Source: Natronosalvus amylolyticus (GTDB taxonomy: Archaea; Halobacteriota; Halobacteria; Halobacteriales; Natrialbaceae). From it: a stretch of 64,000 bases of DNA. The notes below the pieces were generated by a model. It did not search any database and was not told where the DNA came from. It worked only from the letters and a program-made list of their open reading frames with translations. Positions 28,471 through 37,496 of this stretch are shown piece after piece; within the stretch, counting starts at the first letter, position 1; every line of letters begins with the position of its first letter. Made by a program: the position numbers and the translations under genes. The stretch spans positions 2,728,001 through 2,792,000 of the forward strand of contig NZ_CP101156.1 in NCBI RefSeq assembly GCF_024298845.1, in the 5' to 3' direction.

Positions 28471-29616
28471 CTACTCGACGTGAATCTCGCCGGTCATTCC
28501 GGCTCCTTCGTGTGGGTCACAGACGTATTCGTAGCGGCCAGTAACCTCGAACGTGTGCTCGTGTTCGTGCCCGGCGTCGGAGACCGAGGGCTCGCCCTCC
28601 CAGTCGGCTCCGTCGGGCATCGAGACGGGTGAAACGTTGTGCCCGCTCGAGTCCCAGGTGAACCGAACGGTCGTTCCGGCCTCGATCTCGAGGGTGTCGG
28701 GGTCGAAGCTATTCTGGCCGTCAGGGCCGACAACGACGGTTTCAACGGCATCTGCCGCATACCCATCATCCTCGGCGTCTGCCGCCTCTCCATCGTACTC
28801 GGCGTCGAGGACGACCTCGAGGTCGAACGGTTCGTCAGCGGGGGCGTTTTCGGCGTCGAGGTAGCCGACGGCGAAAGCCGTGTAGACGTTGCCAGCGGCG
28901 GGTTCGACCTCGAATGTGGCGACAACATCGCCATCGTTGTCCGCGGTCGCCGGTCGAACCTCGAGGGTGTAGGACTCGGCGGGGACTTCGACGCTCGCGG
29001 TTTCGCCGAATGCGACGTCCTCGTAGAGGACGGTGTCACCGTCGCCGACCGTAACGTCGACGGCCGGCGCATCGGGAGAGGCGTGAACGAGACGTACCCG
29101 AGCCTCTTCACCCGGGTCGCTCACGTCGTCGGCGAATACGTCCGGTGCGAACGGTTGGTTCTCCTCGCTCAGTTCGCCGAGTGCAGCGACCGTGAACGTC
29201 CCCTCAGGGATCTCGAGGTCTTCTTCGAAGACGACGGTATCCGGATCGTCGGCGGCCGCAATCGCGACCTCGTAGGTCCCAGTTGGCAACTCGAGGTACT
29301 CGCTGACCGCGCGGAACGGGACGTCCTCGAGGACGGCTTCACCATCGATCCAGATGTCCACGTTCGGTGCATCCGGTGAGAGGTGAGCGACGCGAACGTC
29401 GGCGTCCGTCCCGTCGTCCTCGTCTTGGTGATCGGCTTCCTCGTCGTCGTATTCGTCGTCGTACTCACCCATGTCGTCGTGGTCGTCCATCCCGTCATCG
29501 CTTTCACCGTTCCCGCCAGCATCTTCGTCGTCCCCACCGAGACAGCCAGCCAGTGCCAGTACACCACTCGAGCCAACGACTGTGAGGAGCCGTCGGCGTG
29601 TTTGATCTGTCGACAT
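28471..29616 (-). CDS. Lipoprotein with two DUF4397 domains and a C-terminal halocyanin-type copper domain
   Basis: The 381-residue protein starts at 29616 (MSTDQTRRRLL), with a twin-Arg signal and lipobox LAGC, then an acidic Gly/Asp linker. Two DUF4397 beta-sandwiches follow, opening VRVAHLSPDAPNVDIWIDG and VRLVHASPDAPAVDVTVGDG. The C-terminal 75 residues form a blue-copper domain. Ligands are His in SSGHNVSP (about 324) and Cys, His and Met in YVCDPHEGAGM (about 366, 369, 374). The Cu domain would sit outside the membrane and carry electrons. Fusion of halocyanin to DUF4397 is unusual. Confidence 0.85.
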   Translation of the reverse strand: MSTDQTRRRLLTVVGSSGVLALAGCLGGDDEDAGGNGESDDGMDDHDDMGEYDDEYDDEEADHQDEDDGTDADVRVAHLSPDAPNVDIWIDGEAVLEDVPFRAVSEYLELPTGTYEVAIAAADDPDTVVFEEDLEIPEGTFTVAALGELSEENQPFAPDVFADDVSDPGEEARVRLVHASPDAPAVDVTVGDGDTVLYEDVAFGETASVEVPAESYTLEVRPATADNDGDVVATFEVEPAAGNVYTAFAVGYLDAENAPADEPFDLEVVLDAEYDGEAADAEDDGYAADAVETVVVGPDGQNSFDPDTLEIEAGTTVRFTWDSSGHNVSPVSMPDGADWEGEPSVSDAGHEHEHTFEVTGRYEYVCDPHEGAGMTGEIHVE

Positions 29617-29803
29617 CAACGGGACGTATTGGCAGTGGACCAATCCGTTGTGCCCCTAACAATGTCAGTCACTTAGCAGGGCGACCTACGCATGCAAATA
29701 TATCGAATTCGTGTATTTCAGCCCTTCTAATGTAAAAGTGAACCAAGTGCTCTCGGAATCGTTTGGAACGGTTCGCTTTTCGACCGCTCGAACCCAGGGT
29801 GAT

Positions 29804-31102
29804 TCACCACGACTGTAACGCGTCGGTGCCGTGAAACCGAGTCAACACCACGAGGAACGTCAGCGCTCCGGTCAACGCGAACGCGCCGCCGACGTAGAAC
29901 ACCGATGCCATGCTCACCTCGGTCATCAACCAGCCACCCAGTAGTGGTCCGATGATGCTGCCGGGTCGCCAGACGAGTTCCCGAATACCGAAACTCGAGG
30001 CGACGCCGCCCTCGCTGGTCCCCTCGTCGGCGAACAGCGCCATGCTCGCCGGTTCCCGGAAGCTGTCGACGACCCCGAGTAACGCCGAGAGGCCGAGCAG
30101 TGGTAAGAACGCCGGGGAGAGATGTCCGAGTCCGGGGTACGTTGCCGGCAACGAGAGTCCCTCGCCGATAGCTGGTGCGAAGGGAACGACGAATGCGACC
30201 AGGCCGTACGCGCCACCGCCTGCGAAGACGAACAGTGCTCGGCCGTAGTCATCCGAGAGCCGACCGGTGAACGGTTGACAGACCATGTTCGTGAACTTCT
30301 CGGCGGCGACGACGAGCGAGACGGCAAACGCCCCGAAGGCGAGGCCACCCTCGGCAGCGGAGACGCCGGCGAAGATAGCGACCCAGACGCGAACCATCTC
30401 GACCGAGAAGGCGTACTGGACGCGAAAACTCGAGAGCGTGAGGATGCGACGATTGAACGCAAGGCCGGTAAACGGGAAGCCATAAACGCGCGTTTCGTCG
30501 GGGTCGAGGTATCGGTAGGTCCCGAACCAGGCAACGAACAGCACGCAAACGATGATGGTGAAAATCGGACCGAAACCGAAGCTGTCGTAGAGGACGCCGG
30601 CGCTCAAACTCCCGACAATCGAGGCCGCAAAGCTGGCAGCGTTGGCTTTTCCGATGTAGTTGGCTCGCGTGCCCACGTCCGCAATCTGGCCGACCAGCGA
30701 GAGCCCCATGAGCCCGGAACCGGTGACAGCCACTCCCTGCAGGGCACGAAGCAGGATGAACGAGGCGCTCGAGTCGACGAGCGGGAACAGCGCGTAGACG
30801 ACGATACTCAACCCCAGCACGCCGAGTAAGACCAGTCGTTTGTCGAAGCGGTCGCCGAGCCACGACAGCGGGATGATCGAGAGCGCCTTCCCGATCGTGT
30901 ATCCCGAGGTGTAGAGGCCGATGATGATCCCGGCGCTGATCGTCAGCCCGAAAACCGTCGTATCCGTGGGCTCGAGCGTCTGGATGTAAAACGGCAACAG
31001 CGTGATCAGCGTGATGAAACCGAAGCCTTCGGCAAACCGGGAGAGATAGAGCGCCCAGAACTGTGCCCGGTTGTCGTTCACGGCCCTAGCTTCGAGAGCC
31101 AC
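29804..31102 (-). CDS. MFS transporter
   Basis: The 432-residue protein has about 12 spans. The loop between spans 2 and 3 holds SWLGDRFDKR (G-x-x-x-D-R/K-x-x-R type motif A), and a related QPFTGRLSDDYGR follows span 8. It is typical of MFS drug or sugar permeases; the substrate is unknown. The frame opens at GTG 31102; a second GTG at 31081 (VNDNRAQFW) is an alternative start closer to the first span. Confidence 0.85.
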   Translation of the reverse strand: MALEARAVNDNRAQFWALYLSRFAEGFGFITLITLLPFYIQTLEPTDTTVFGLTISAGIIIGLYTSGYTIGKALSIIPLSWLGDRFDKRLVLLGVLGLSIVVYALFPLVDSSASFILLRALQGVAVTGSGLMGLSLVGQIADVGTRANYIGKANAASFAASIVGSLSAGVLYDSFGFGPIFTIIVCVLFVAWFGTYRYLDPDETRVYGFPFTGLAFNRRILTLSSFRVQYAFSVEMVRVWVAIFAGVSAAEGGLAFGAFAVSLVVAAEKFTNMVCQPFTGRLSDDYGRALFVFAGGGAYGLVAFVVPFAPAIGEGLSLPATYPGLGHLSPAFLPLLGLSALLGVVDSFREPASMALFADEGTSEGGVASSFGIRELVWRPGSIIGPLLGGWLMTEVSMASVFYVGGAFALTGALTFLVVLTRFHGTDALQSW

Positions 31103-31232
31103 CCAATATGAGTTTCGAAACGAATGCTTTTGACTCGAGGCAGGTCTTGCTAGGTCCTATGCTTTCGACTCGAGGACATCCCGCGTCACAAACGAGCAGG
31201 CGTCTACAGCCCCTCGAGGGACGAATCAGGTC

Positions 31233-32357
31233 CTATCGACGACGGTCCCGCAGCGTCACGCCGACGACGACCGTCACGGCGAGGAGGGCGACGAGCGCCC
31301 CGAATCCTGGAAGGTCGTCGTCTCTAACGGCATCGGTGTCGTCAGTGGTATCGCTCGAGTCAGTCACGGTCGAATCGTCTCCCGGTGACGTTGTGTCATC
31401 ACCACCGGAGCTGTCGTCCGAGCCGTGGTCGTCACCCGAGTGATCCGTTCCGCCTGGATCGTCCGTCCCACTCGAGTCGTCGCTATCACCATCTCCATCG
31501 TCGCTGTCATCACCCTCGCTCTTGTCGCCGTCATCACCATCTTCACCGTCGCTATCGTCACTGCTCCCATCGTCGGCGGAATCGGTACCCGTCAACTGGG
31601 CCACAACGACCACCTGGCCGTGTGAACCGTCCGGTTCATACACCCAGCCACCGCCGGCTTCCTCGTGAGAGACGGCGTCCTCGATCGGGTCGATATCGGT
31701 GTTCCAGGCCTGGCCGTCCTGCTGGATGTAGCCCACGATTTCGATACGGTCGGCGTGTTCACCCTCGACGAACGCTTCCCCGTAGCTGATCTCGTCGCCA
31801 TTGTGATGGAGGCCGTGGAACTCGATGCAGTGGCTGTCCACGTAGCCATCACCCTGGGGGACGTGGTCCGCGGTGCCGAACTGGTCGGCATCGAGCGGGC
31901 GCTCGTAGTGGTCGGTAACGGGATACTGGACCACCATCGGGTCAGCACTCGAGTGCCACTCGAGAGACTCACCGGTCGGCACCGTAACGGTCGTCCCCGG
32001 AACGGTCTCGCCCGTGATCGGTTCGCCCGCCTCGTTCACTAGCGCCACGCAGATTTTACCCGAGCCTTGCCCCAGATACGGGTCTCGGTACTCGTCTCGT
32101 GGGTTGACGTAGCTAATCCAGCTGCCGTCGGCGGCTTCGGCTTCGAACCACTCGTCGCCGGGTTCGGGGACGGCCTCGACGTAGGCGTCTTCGCTCACGT
32201 TCTCGCCAGTCGGCCCGGCCAGCGGCGAGACGTCGGTGACACTCGAGGCCACGCCAGCGCCGGCTACCAGCCCCACGATCACCGCCGCGGTGAGGGTCAC
32301 GAGTACGGTCACGAACAGTGCAGACGAACGGGATGAATGGGATGTATCGATCGACAT
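31233..32357 (-). CDS. Secreted surface protein with PGF-CTERM sorting signal
   Basis: The 374-residue protein has an N-terminal signal segment (about 10-35). An ectodomain of about 200 residues contains two isolated cysteines (KICVAL, SHCIEF). A long Asp/Ser/Gly linker follows (residues about 255-340), then LPGFGALVALLAVTVVVG with a basic end RDRRR. The last feature is the PGF-CTERM signal recognised by archaeosortase ArtA, which removes it and attaches lipid. The protein is thus probably anchored at the S-layer. Ectodomain function unknown. Confidence 0.8.
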   Translation of the reverse strand: MSIDTSHSSRSSALFVTVLVTLTAAVIVGLVAGAGVASSVTDVSPLAGPTGENVSEDAYVEAVPEPGDEWFEAEAADGSWISYVNPRDEYRDPYLGQGSGKICVALVNEAGEPITGETVPGTTVTVPTGESLEWHSSADPMVVQYPVTDHYERPLDADQFGTADHVPQGDGYVDSHCIEFHGLHHNGDEISYGEAFVEGEHADRIEIVGYIQQDGQAWNTDIDPIEDAVSHEEAGGGWVYEPDGSHGQVVVVAQLTGTDSADDGSSDDSDGEDGDDGDKSEGDDSDDGDGDSDDSSGTDDPGGTDHSGDDHGSDDSSGGDDTTSPGDDSTVTDSSDTTDDTDAVRDDDLPGFGALVALLAVTVVVGVTLRDRRR

Positions 32358-32501
32358 AGTTCTCCGGTCGCCCGTCGACAGACACGCCTGCGTGCCTGCG
32401 ACGAGTCTAAACCTATTCCGAGCGATGACACTCTTGTTTTAGAGTATATCATCCGTAGCGACCGTTAGGGGCCGTCTACTCATTCTGTCAGACATTGTTC
32501 G

Positions 32502-32547
32502 AACTCGCCGCTACCGTTCGGCGAACTCTCTTTGACCGGCAGTATCA
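32502..32547 (+). repeat. Hairpin repeat, copy 2
   Basis: A 46-bp sequence with core CGCCGCTACCGTTCGGCGAA continuing to CCGGCAGTATCA, aligned without gaps to copy 1 at 25516-25561. The stem is TCGCCG/CGGCGA. Both copies are preceded at slightly different distances by CTGTCAG. Confidence 0.7.
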
Positions 32548-32640
32548 CTCTCGAGCGGGACTATCGGCTTGGAAAATGTACGACTCGAGAGGAGACGTAA
32601 CCGGGCTGTGATACCCACTCGAGTGTCGTCACTCTCGGGG

Positions 32641-32662
32641 TAAAAATACTGAAAAGTGAAAA
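32641..32662 (-). terminator. T-rich terminator of the cold-shock gene
   Basis: Read on the minus strand, three T-runs (TTTT, TTTT, TTTTT) occur within 22 bp starting 25 bp after the cold-shock stop codon. This pattern of clustered T-tracts is the usual archaeal termination signal. Confidence 0.5.
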
Positions 32663-32686
32663 CCGAGCTATTGAACGGGTGCCGTG

Positions 32687-32881
32687 TTACAGGCGGGTGA
32701 CGTTCGTCGCGCGGGGGCCTTTGGGGGCCTGTTCGATGTCGAATTCAATCTCGGTGCCTTCTTCGAGGTCCGGGCCGCCGACGTCTTCCATGTGGAAGAA
32801 TACGTCATCGTCCGCGTCGTCCGTCGAAATGAAACCGTAGCCGCCTGTGTCGTTGAAGAAATCAACGTTTCCTTTCGCCAT
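32687..32881 (-). CDS. cspA: Cold-shock domain protein (CspA-type)
   Basis: The 64-residue protein from MAKGNVDFF matches the bacterial-type cold-shock domain. It has RNP1-like GGYGFISTDDAD, RNP2-like VFFHMEDVG, and the C-terminal GPRATNVTRL. It binds single-stranded RNA or DNA. Start at ATG 32881; upstream codons are not conserved. A TATA-like TTATCTG lies about 35 bp upstream and a T-rich terminator follows, so it is a short monocistronic unit. Confidence 0.93.
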   Translation of the reverse strand: MAKGNVDFFNDTGGYGFISTDDADDDVFFHMEDVGGPDLEEGTEIEFDIEQAPKGPRATNVTRL

Positions 32882-33273
32882 TGCTTTTGAACACAGCGCC
32901 GATACACAGATAAGACTTGCGTGAGTCGCGTTCACGCCCGACGGCCACCTGAAACCGCCGAATCAGCGTTTTCTCGGTCTTTTTCAACCAGAACGGACAC
33001 TCGAGAGGGCCGAACCGCTGAAACATTATTTCATGGTGACGGTGGCGAATACGAGCTCGAGGGAGATCCGACCTCACCCCGAATAGTATTCCATGAGCAC
33101 TCATCGTGGTCGATCAGCCCCATCGATCCCGAGCACCGGACAGCCACCTCGAGCGGGGGCAACCGACGATACGAACGACAGAGAATCGCGAGACGGTGTT
33201 CAGCAGCGACCAAGTGAGCGGGCCCAGTCGAAACCACTGTGGTTTTGAGCCTTCGCTTGAGAATACTCGAGTA
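32882..33273. other. 392-bp intergenic region between divergent csp and transporter genes
   Basis: It holds the csp promoter near 32905-32920 and, 30 bp before the transporter start, a small perfect dyad AAACCA-ctg-TGGTTT (33229-33243) of unknown role. The plus-strand frame is open through part of this gap but reads non-protein-like sequence. No gene seen. Confidence 0.4.
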
Positions 33274-33984
33274 ATGTCTGAATATGATCGTGGACCGAGC
33301 GTCCCACAGGTGGCGTTGATCGCGCTGTTTGTGACAGCGTTGATCACCGCTCAGGTGACGGCCGCGAAAGTACTGGCGTTCGACCTCCCGTTTTCGTTGC
33401 CCGTTACCGGGGCAGAACTCGTCTTGCCCGGTGCGGCCCTCGCGTACGCGCTGACGTTTCTCGCCAGCGACTGTTATGCGGAACTGTACGGGCGTCGTGC
33501 CGCACAGGTCGTCGTCAACGTGGCTTTCGCGATGAACTTCGTCCTCCTGGTGCTCGTCTGGTCGACCATTGCCGCACCAGCCTCCCCGGCGAGCGTCGAC
33601 CCGGCGATGTTCGAAACAGTGCTAGGGGCGTCGACGAACATCGTCGCCGGGAGCCTGCTGGCGTACGTGGTCAGCCAGAACTGGGACGTCTGGGTGTTCC
33701 ACGAAATTCGTGACGCGACGAACGGAGACCGGCTCTGGCTTCGAAACATCGCGTCGACGGCGAGCAGTCAGGCCATCGACACCCTGATTTTCGTCACCAT
33801 CGCGTTCGCCATCGCACCGCGGCTACTCGGCGTCGGTCCCGTCCTCCCGGGGAGCGAACTTGCGGCACTGATCGTCGGCCAGTACCTGCTGAAACTCCTG
33901 ATCGCGTTCCTCGATACGCCCGTCGTCTACGCCGTCGTTGGCTTCGTTCGCTCGAGGGACGAAACGGGAGCCACTACGGTCTGA
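33274..33984 (+). CDS. Queuosine/archaeosine precursor transporter, YhhQ family
   Basis: The 236-residue protein starts at ATG 33274 (MSEYDRGPSVPQ); the frame stays open upstream but loses similarity. About six spans contain the family motifs TAAKVLAFDLPF, LASDCYAELYGRRAAQ and SSQAIDTLIFV. YhhQ proteins take up 7-deazaguanine precursors such as preQ0, which archaea insert as archaeosine in tRNA. A short dyad precedes the gene. Confidence 0.87.
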   Translation: MSEYDRGPSVPQVALIALFVTALITAQVTAAKVLAFDLPFSLPVTGAELVLPGAALAYALTFLASDCYAELYGRRAAQVVVNVAFAMNFVLLVLVWSTIAAPASPASVDPAMFETVLGASTNIVAGSLLAYVVSQNWDVWVFHEIRDATNGDRLWLRNIASTASSQAIDTLIFVTIAFAIAPRLLGVGPVLPGSELAALIVGQYLLKLLIAFLDTPVVYAVVGFVRSRDETGATTV

Positions 33985-34178
33985 AACGGTTTCGACGCCA
34001 GTTCTGCGATATTTCTCCGATTAGTACAGGTTCGACATATCACTATTGAATTAATATTATACACTATCATTCACATACCAAAGGGTCTGAGGGGGTGAAA
34101 CACTTGCTACAAACGTGATAGTGATCGTCCGCGAGGCGAATCACCGAACGTTTAGTGCCCCCTCGAGTGAGAGTCGAT

Positions 34179-35276
34179 ATGGACGAACGCGTACGCGAGC
34201 ACGCAGCGGTACTTGTCGACTGGAGTGCACAGATCGAAGACGGGGACGACGTGGTTCTCTCGGTCGGTCCCGACGCCCACGACCTGGCGGTGGCCGTCGC
34301 CGAGGCGCTCGGCGAGCGCGGCGCGAACCTCCTGTCGACGTACGCCTCCGGGGAACTCACTCGTGCGTACCTGCGCGCCCACGATGGCGACTTCGACGAA
34401 GACCCAGCGTTCGAGCGGAAACTGTACGAGGAGGCCGACGTCGTGCTCTCGCTCGGCGGCGGTCGAAACACGAGCGCGATGGCTGACGTCCCGAGCGAAA
34501 CGCGCCAGGCGTACCGAAAGGCTCGCTCGGCGACTCGAGAGGCTCGATACGACACGCGATGGGTCTCGACGGTCCACCCCACTCGCTCGCTCGCCCAGCA
34601 GGCGGGGATGGCCTACGAGGAGTACCAGGACTTCGCCTACGACGCGATTTTGCGGGACTGGGAATCGCTCGCCGAGGAGATGGCCAAGATGAAAGACGTC
34701 CTCGATGCCGGTTCGGAGGTCCGACTCGTCAAAGACGGAACGGACCTCACGATGTCGATCGAGGGGCGAACCGCAGTCAACAGTGCGGCGTCGGTCAGGT
34801 ACGACTCGCACAATCTCCCCAGCGGCGAGGTGTTTACCGCACCACACGCCACCGAGGGCACCGTCACGTTCGACGTCCCGATGACGATCAACGGCGAGGC
34901 CGTCCGCAACGTCCACCTCGAGTTCGAGGACGGCGCGGTCGTTTCCCACGAGGCCGAACAGGGCGAGGACGCGATCACCGAAATCCTCGAGACCGACGAG
35001 GGTGCCCGACGGCTGGGCGAACTCGGCATCGGCATGAACCGTGGCATCGACCGCTTTACCGACAGTATCCTCTTCGACGAGAAGATGGGCGACACGGTTC
35101 ATCTTGCTGTCGGTCGAGCCTACGACGCCTGTCTCCCCGAGGGAGAGACGGGCAACGAGTCGGCCGTCCACGTCGACATGATTACCGATATGAGCGAGGA
35201 GTCGCGTCTCGAAGTGGATGGCGAGGTGATTCAGCGAAACGGACGGTTCCGCTGGGAAGACGGATTCGAAGGCTGA
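34179..35276 (+). CDS. Aminopeptidase, M29-like (thermophilic metalloprotease family)
   Basis: The 365-residue protein has start ATG 34179; a GTG at 34155 is open but adds only eight residues. C-terminal metal-binding motifs of the M29 family are visible: NLPSGEVFTAP near residue 215, LGELGIGMN near 281, TVHLAVGRAYD near 306, and HVDMITDM near 332. These place Glu, His and Asp ligands for two metals. Such enzymes remove N-terminal residues from peptides. The upstream 195 bp is AT-rich and likely holds the promoter. Confidence 0.88.
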   Translation: MDERVREHAAVLVDWSAQIEDGDDVVLSVGPDAHDLAVAVAEALGERGANLLSTYASGELTRAYLRAHDGDFDEDPAFERKLYEEADVVLSLGGGRNTSAMADVPSETRQAYRKARSATREARYDTRWVSTVHPTRSLAQQAGMAYEEYQDFAYDAILRDWESLAEEMAKMKDVLDAGSEVRLVKDGTDLTMSIEGRTAVNSAASVRYDSHNLPSGEVFTAPHATEGTVTFDVPMTINGEAVRNVHLEFEDGAVVSHEAEQGEDAITEILETDEGARRLGELGIGMNRGIDRFTDSILFDEKMGDTVHLAVGRAYDACLPEGETGNESAVHVDMITDMSEESRLEVDGEVIQRNGRFRWEDGFEG

Positions 35277-35342
35277 GTGAAACACCGTTTACTCCAGATT
35301 TTGCGAGTGAGGAGCGATAGCGACGAGCGAGACGAACGGTGG

Positions 35343-36047
35343 TTAGCCGAACCTGGCAACCAGTTCCCCGTCCTCGAGCGGGTTCGGAGCTTTCGATTCG
35401 AGTTCGTCGGCCTCGAGCCCGCCTGCTCCGTCGAAATCGGCTCGAGCGACGCCGGTTTCGTCGACGGTGTAGACGACGCCGTGAAACCCGAGTTCGGCTG
35501 CCCATTCGCCACCGCTATCCTCGATTCCTCGAGTCGCGCCTGCAGCCCGTAACAGGAAAATGGTCGTTCCCGGCGTCTCCCAGTCGAACACCTTGCGCTC
35601 CTGGCGGCTGTAGGCGATCGTGAGGATGTGGCCCGAGCCATTTCGACCACACAACACCTCTTTGGAGACGTAGGCGTGTTCGAACGCGTCGAGATACTCG
35701 AGGATGGTGTCCTCGTCGAGCGAATCCGGCGGATCCGGGTAGGGTTTCGTCGCTGCAGTCCGGTAGGTTAGCGGTTCATCGTCGTGTTCGACCTCGATTT
35801 CGATGGTTTCGGCGTCGACTGAACAGTCCGGTCGCGACAGTTCGCCGTCGAAAGAGTCGACGACGGAGCCGTCGTCGTGTTCACCGTCGTTTTCCCCTGC
35901 ACCGTTCGTCCCGTTTGCCGTTCCGTCGTCATCGTTCTCGTTGTCGTCGCCAGCGTCGCCATTCCCGCCTGCACCACCATTTTCAGCGAGGCAACCGGCG
36001 AGCGCCGACGCCGAGCCGAGCGCGAGGAGAACCGTCCTGCGTTTCAT
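35343..36047 (-). CDS. Lipoprotein, unknown function
   Basis: The 234-residue protein has a twin-Arg-like signal MKRRTVLLAL and lipobox LAGC at about residue 19. A 35-residue Gly/Asn/Asp linker leads to a globular domain of about 160 residues with two cysteines (RPDCSV, VLCGRN). It is therefore probably exported folded and lipid-anchored. I recognise no family. It is convergent with the aminopeptidase gene. Confidence 0.65.
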   Translation of the reverse strand: MKRRTVLLALGSASALAGCLAENGGAGGNGDAGDDNENDDDGTANGTNGAGENDGEHDDGSVVDSFDGELSRPDCSVDAETIEIEVEHDDEPLTYRTAATKPYPDPPDSLDEDTILEYLDAFEHAYVSKEVLCGRNGSGHILTIAYSRQERKVFDWETPGTTIFLLRAAGATRGIEDSGGEWAAELGFHGVVYTVDETGVARADFDGAGGLEADELESKAPNPLEDGELVARFG

Positions 36048-36169
36048 ACCCCGTGTTTCATCGAGTTATCACTAAAGGCCTGGCTAACGTAAAATATCGA
36101 TTTGAGTTTGGGCGTCTCCTTCGCTCGTGTCGACAGGATATTGATCCTTCGAGTCAGATACTAGCGTGT

Positions 36170-36793
36170 ATGCGTGGCGCACTCCGTGCTGGCATCGCCA
36201 TCTACAACGACGGCTACTATCACGCCGCCCACGACGCCTGGGAGGACCACTGGTTGGGTCTCGAGGCCGGCACCGACGACGAGCGGCTGTTGCACGGGTT
36301 GATCCAGTTCACCGCGGCGGTGTACCACGCCCGGAATCGCAACTGGGAGGGAGCGGTGGGCCTCGCCGAGAGCGCCGGTGAGTACCTCGAGGGACTCCCG
36401 GACACCTATCGAAACGTCGCCGTGGCACCCGTTCGCGAATTTTTGGCGACGCTCGGAACCGACCCTGAAGTGCTCGAGCGACGTCGTCCCCTCACCCTCG
36501 AGTACGAAGGACAGGCGCTCAGTCTCGAGCGCCTCGACGTGGAGGCCACACTGGTCGCTGCGGGCATCCTCGCTGAAGAACTGGGGTTCGAGGAGGCAGT
36601 TCTCGAGCAGGGTGTCGAGTACGCCCGCAGCGACCTGTCTGCGGGGAACGAGACCAGCCAGTTTCTGGCCCTGGTCGTCGATTTCGTCCGCGAACCGGAG
36701 CGACGGGCGCTCATCGTCGACCGACTCGAAGCCCACGTCGAACGACGCCAGACGAGAGAGGCGGACGTCGAGGGTCTGTTCGACCCTTCATGA
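36170..36793 (+). CDS. DUF309 domain protein
   Basis: The 207-residue protein starts at ATG 36170 (MRGALRAGIAIYNDG). It has the DUF309 signature YYHAAHDAWEDHWL and LLHGLIQFTAAVYHARNRNW near the N-terminus, an all-helical fold with conserved His, Asp and Trp. Function of the family is not established. The open frame extends 255 bp upstream but that part is antisense to the lipoprotein gene. It is convergent with thpR. Confidence 0.8.
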   Translation: MRGALRAGIAIYNDGYYHAAHDAWEDHWLGLEAGTDDERLLHGLIQFTAAVYHARNRNWEGAVGLAESAGEYLEGLPDTYRNVAVAPVREFLATLGTDPEVLERRRPLTLEYEGQALSLERLDVEATLVAAGILAEELGFEEAVLEQGVEYARSDLSAGNETSQFLALVVDFVREPERRALIVDRLEAHVERRQTREADVEGLFDPS

Positions 36794-36818
36794 CGGCCAC
36801 AGAACACGAGAGGTAGTT

Positions 36819-37376
36819 TCACTCGAGTGAAATCGACTCGAGTGTCGCGTGTTCGGCACCCTCGGGCAACAGCACACTTTCGGTGAGCGAAATCGAATCG
36901 ACGGTCATCGTCCCCACTGTCGGGGAGCGTTCTTCCACCATCGACTGGACGTGTGCCTTCCCGCCCGCGTGATTCATCCGCCCGAGGGTGACGTGAGGCG
37001 TGAATTCGTGGTCATCCCCCTCGTACCCGAGCGGTTCGAGGTGGTCCTCGACGGCTTCCTGCAACACCCGGAGTGCGGTGTCACCTTTTTCGACGCCTAG
37101 CCAGACAACGCGGATGTACTCGAGGCTCGGAAACACGCCGAGGCCGCCGAATCGAACCTCGAACGGCTCGAGATCGACGCTGTCGACAGCTCGTTCGAGT
37201 GCGTCGACGACAGCGCCGACGCGGGGTTCCTCCACATCGCCGAGAAATTGCAAGGTGACGTGTGCCTGGGCCGGGTCGGTGAGCGTGATGCCGGGAGCAC
37301 TCGAGAAGTCGTCCTGAATCGTCGAAATCGGGTCGGTAAACGAGTCGGGACAGTCGACGCTGACGAACAGTCGCAT
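36819..37376 (-). CDS. thpR: RNA 2',3'-cyclic phosphodiesterase
   Basis: The 185-residue protein opens MRLFVSVDCPD and contains the two H-x-T-x catalytic motifs of the 2H phosphoesterase fold: HVTLQFLGDV near residue 40 and HVTLGRM near 129. This matches ThpR/LigT, which opens 2',3'-cyclic phosphates on RNA. It stands alone between DUF309 (convergent) and the azf region. Confidence 0.92.
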   Translation of the reverse strand: MRLFVSVDCPDSFTDPISTIQDDFSSAPGITLTDPAQAHVTLQFLGDVEEPRVGAVVDALERAVDSVDLEPFEVRFGGLGVFPSLEYIRVVWLGVEKGDTALRVLQEAVEDHLEPLGYEGDDHEFTPHVTLGRMNHAGGKAHVQSMVEERSPTVGTMTVDSISLTESVLLPEGAEHATLESISLE

Positions 37377-37496
37377 AGGGGTACTTGGTGACCGAATCCC
37401 TTGGCTGTAGCTCCTCGAGGGCGCTTCGAGTAAATCTGGCTCGTTCGGAGTCGCTTCCTCCGAGGCGTGAGAGGGGACGACCGGTTTGGGAGCGTA

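Larger units (their letters stand above)
32358..32686. other. 329-bp intergenic region with hairpin repeat copy 2
   Basis: It contains the second hairpin repeat copy (32502-32547) and the T-rich terminator of the cold-shock gene (32641-32662, minus strand). The promoter region of the PGF-CTERM gene lies at its left end. No open frame of merit. Confidence 0.5.
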
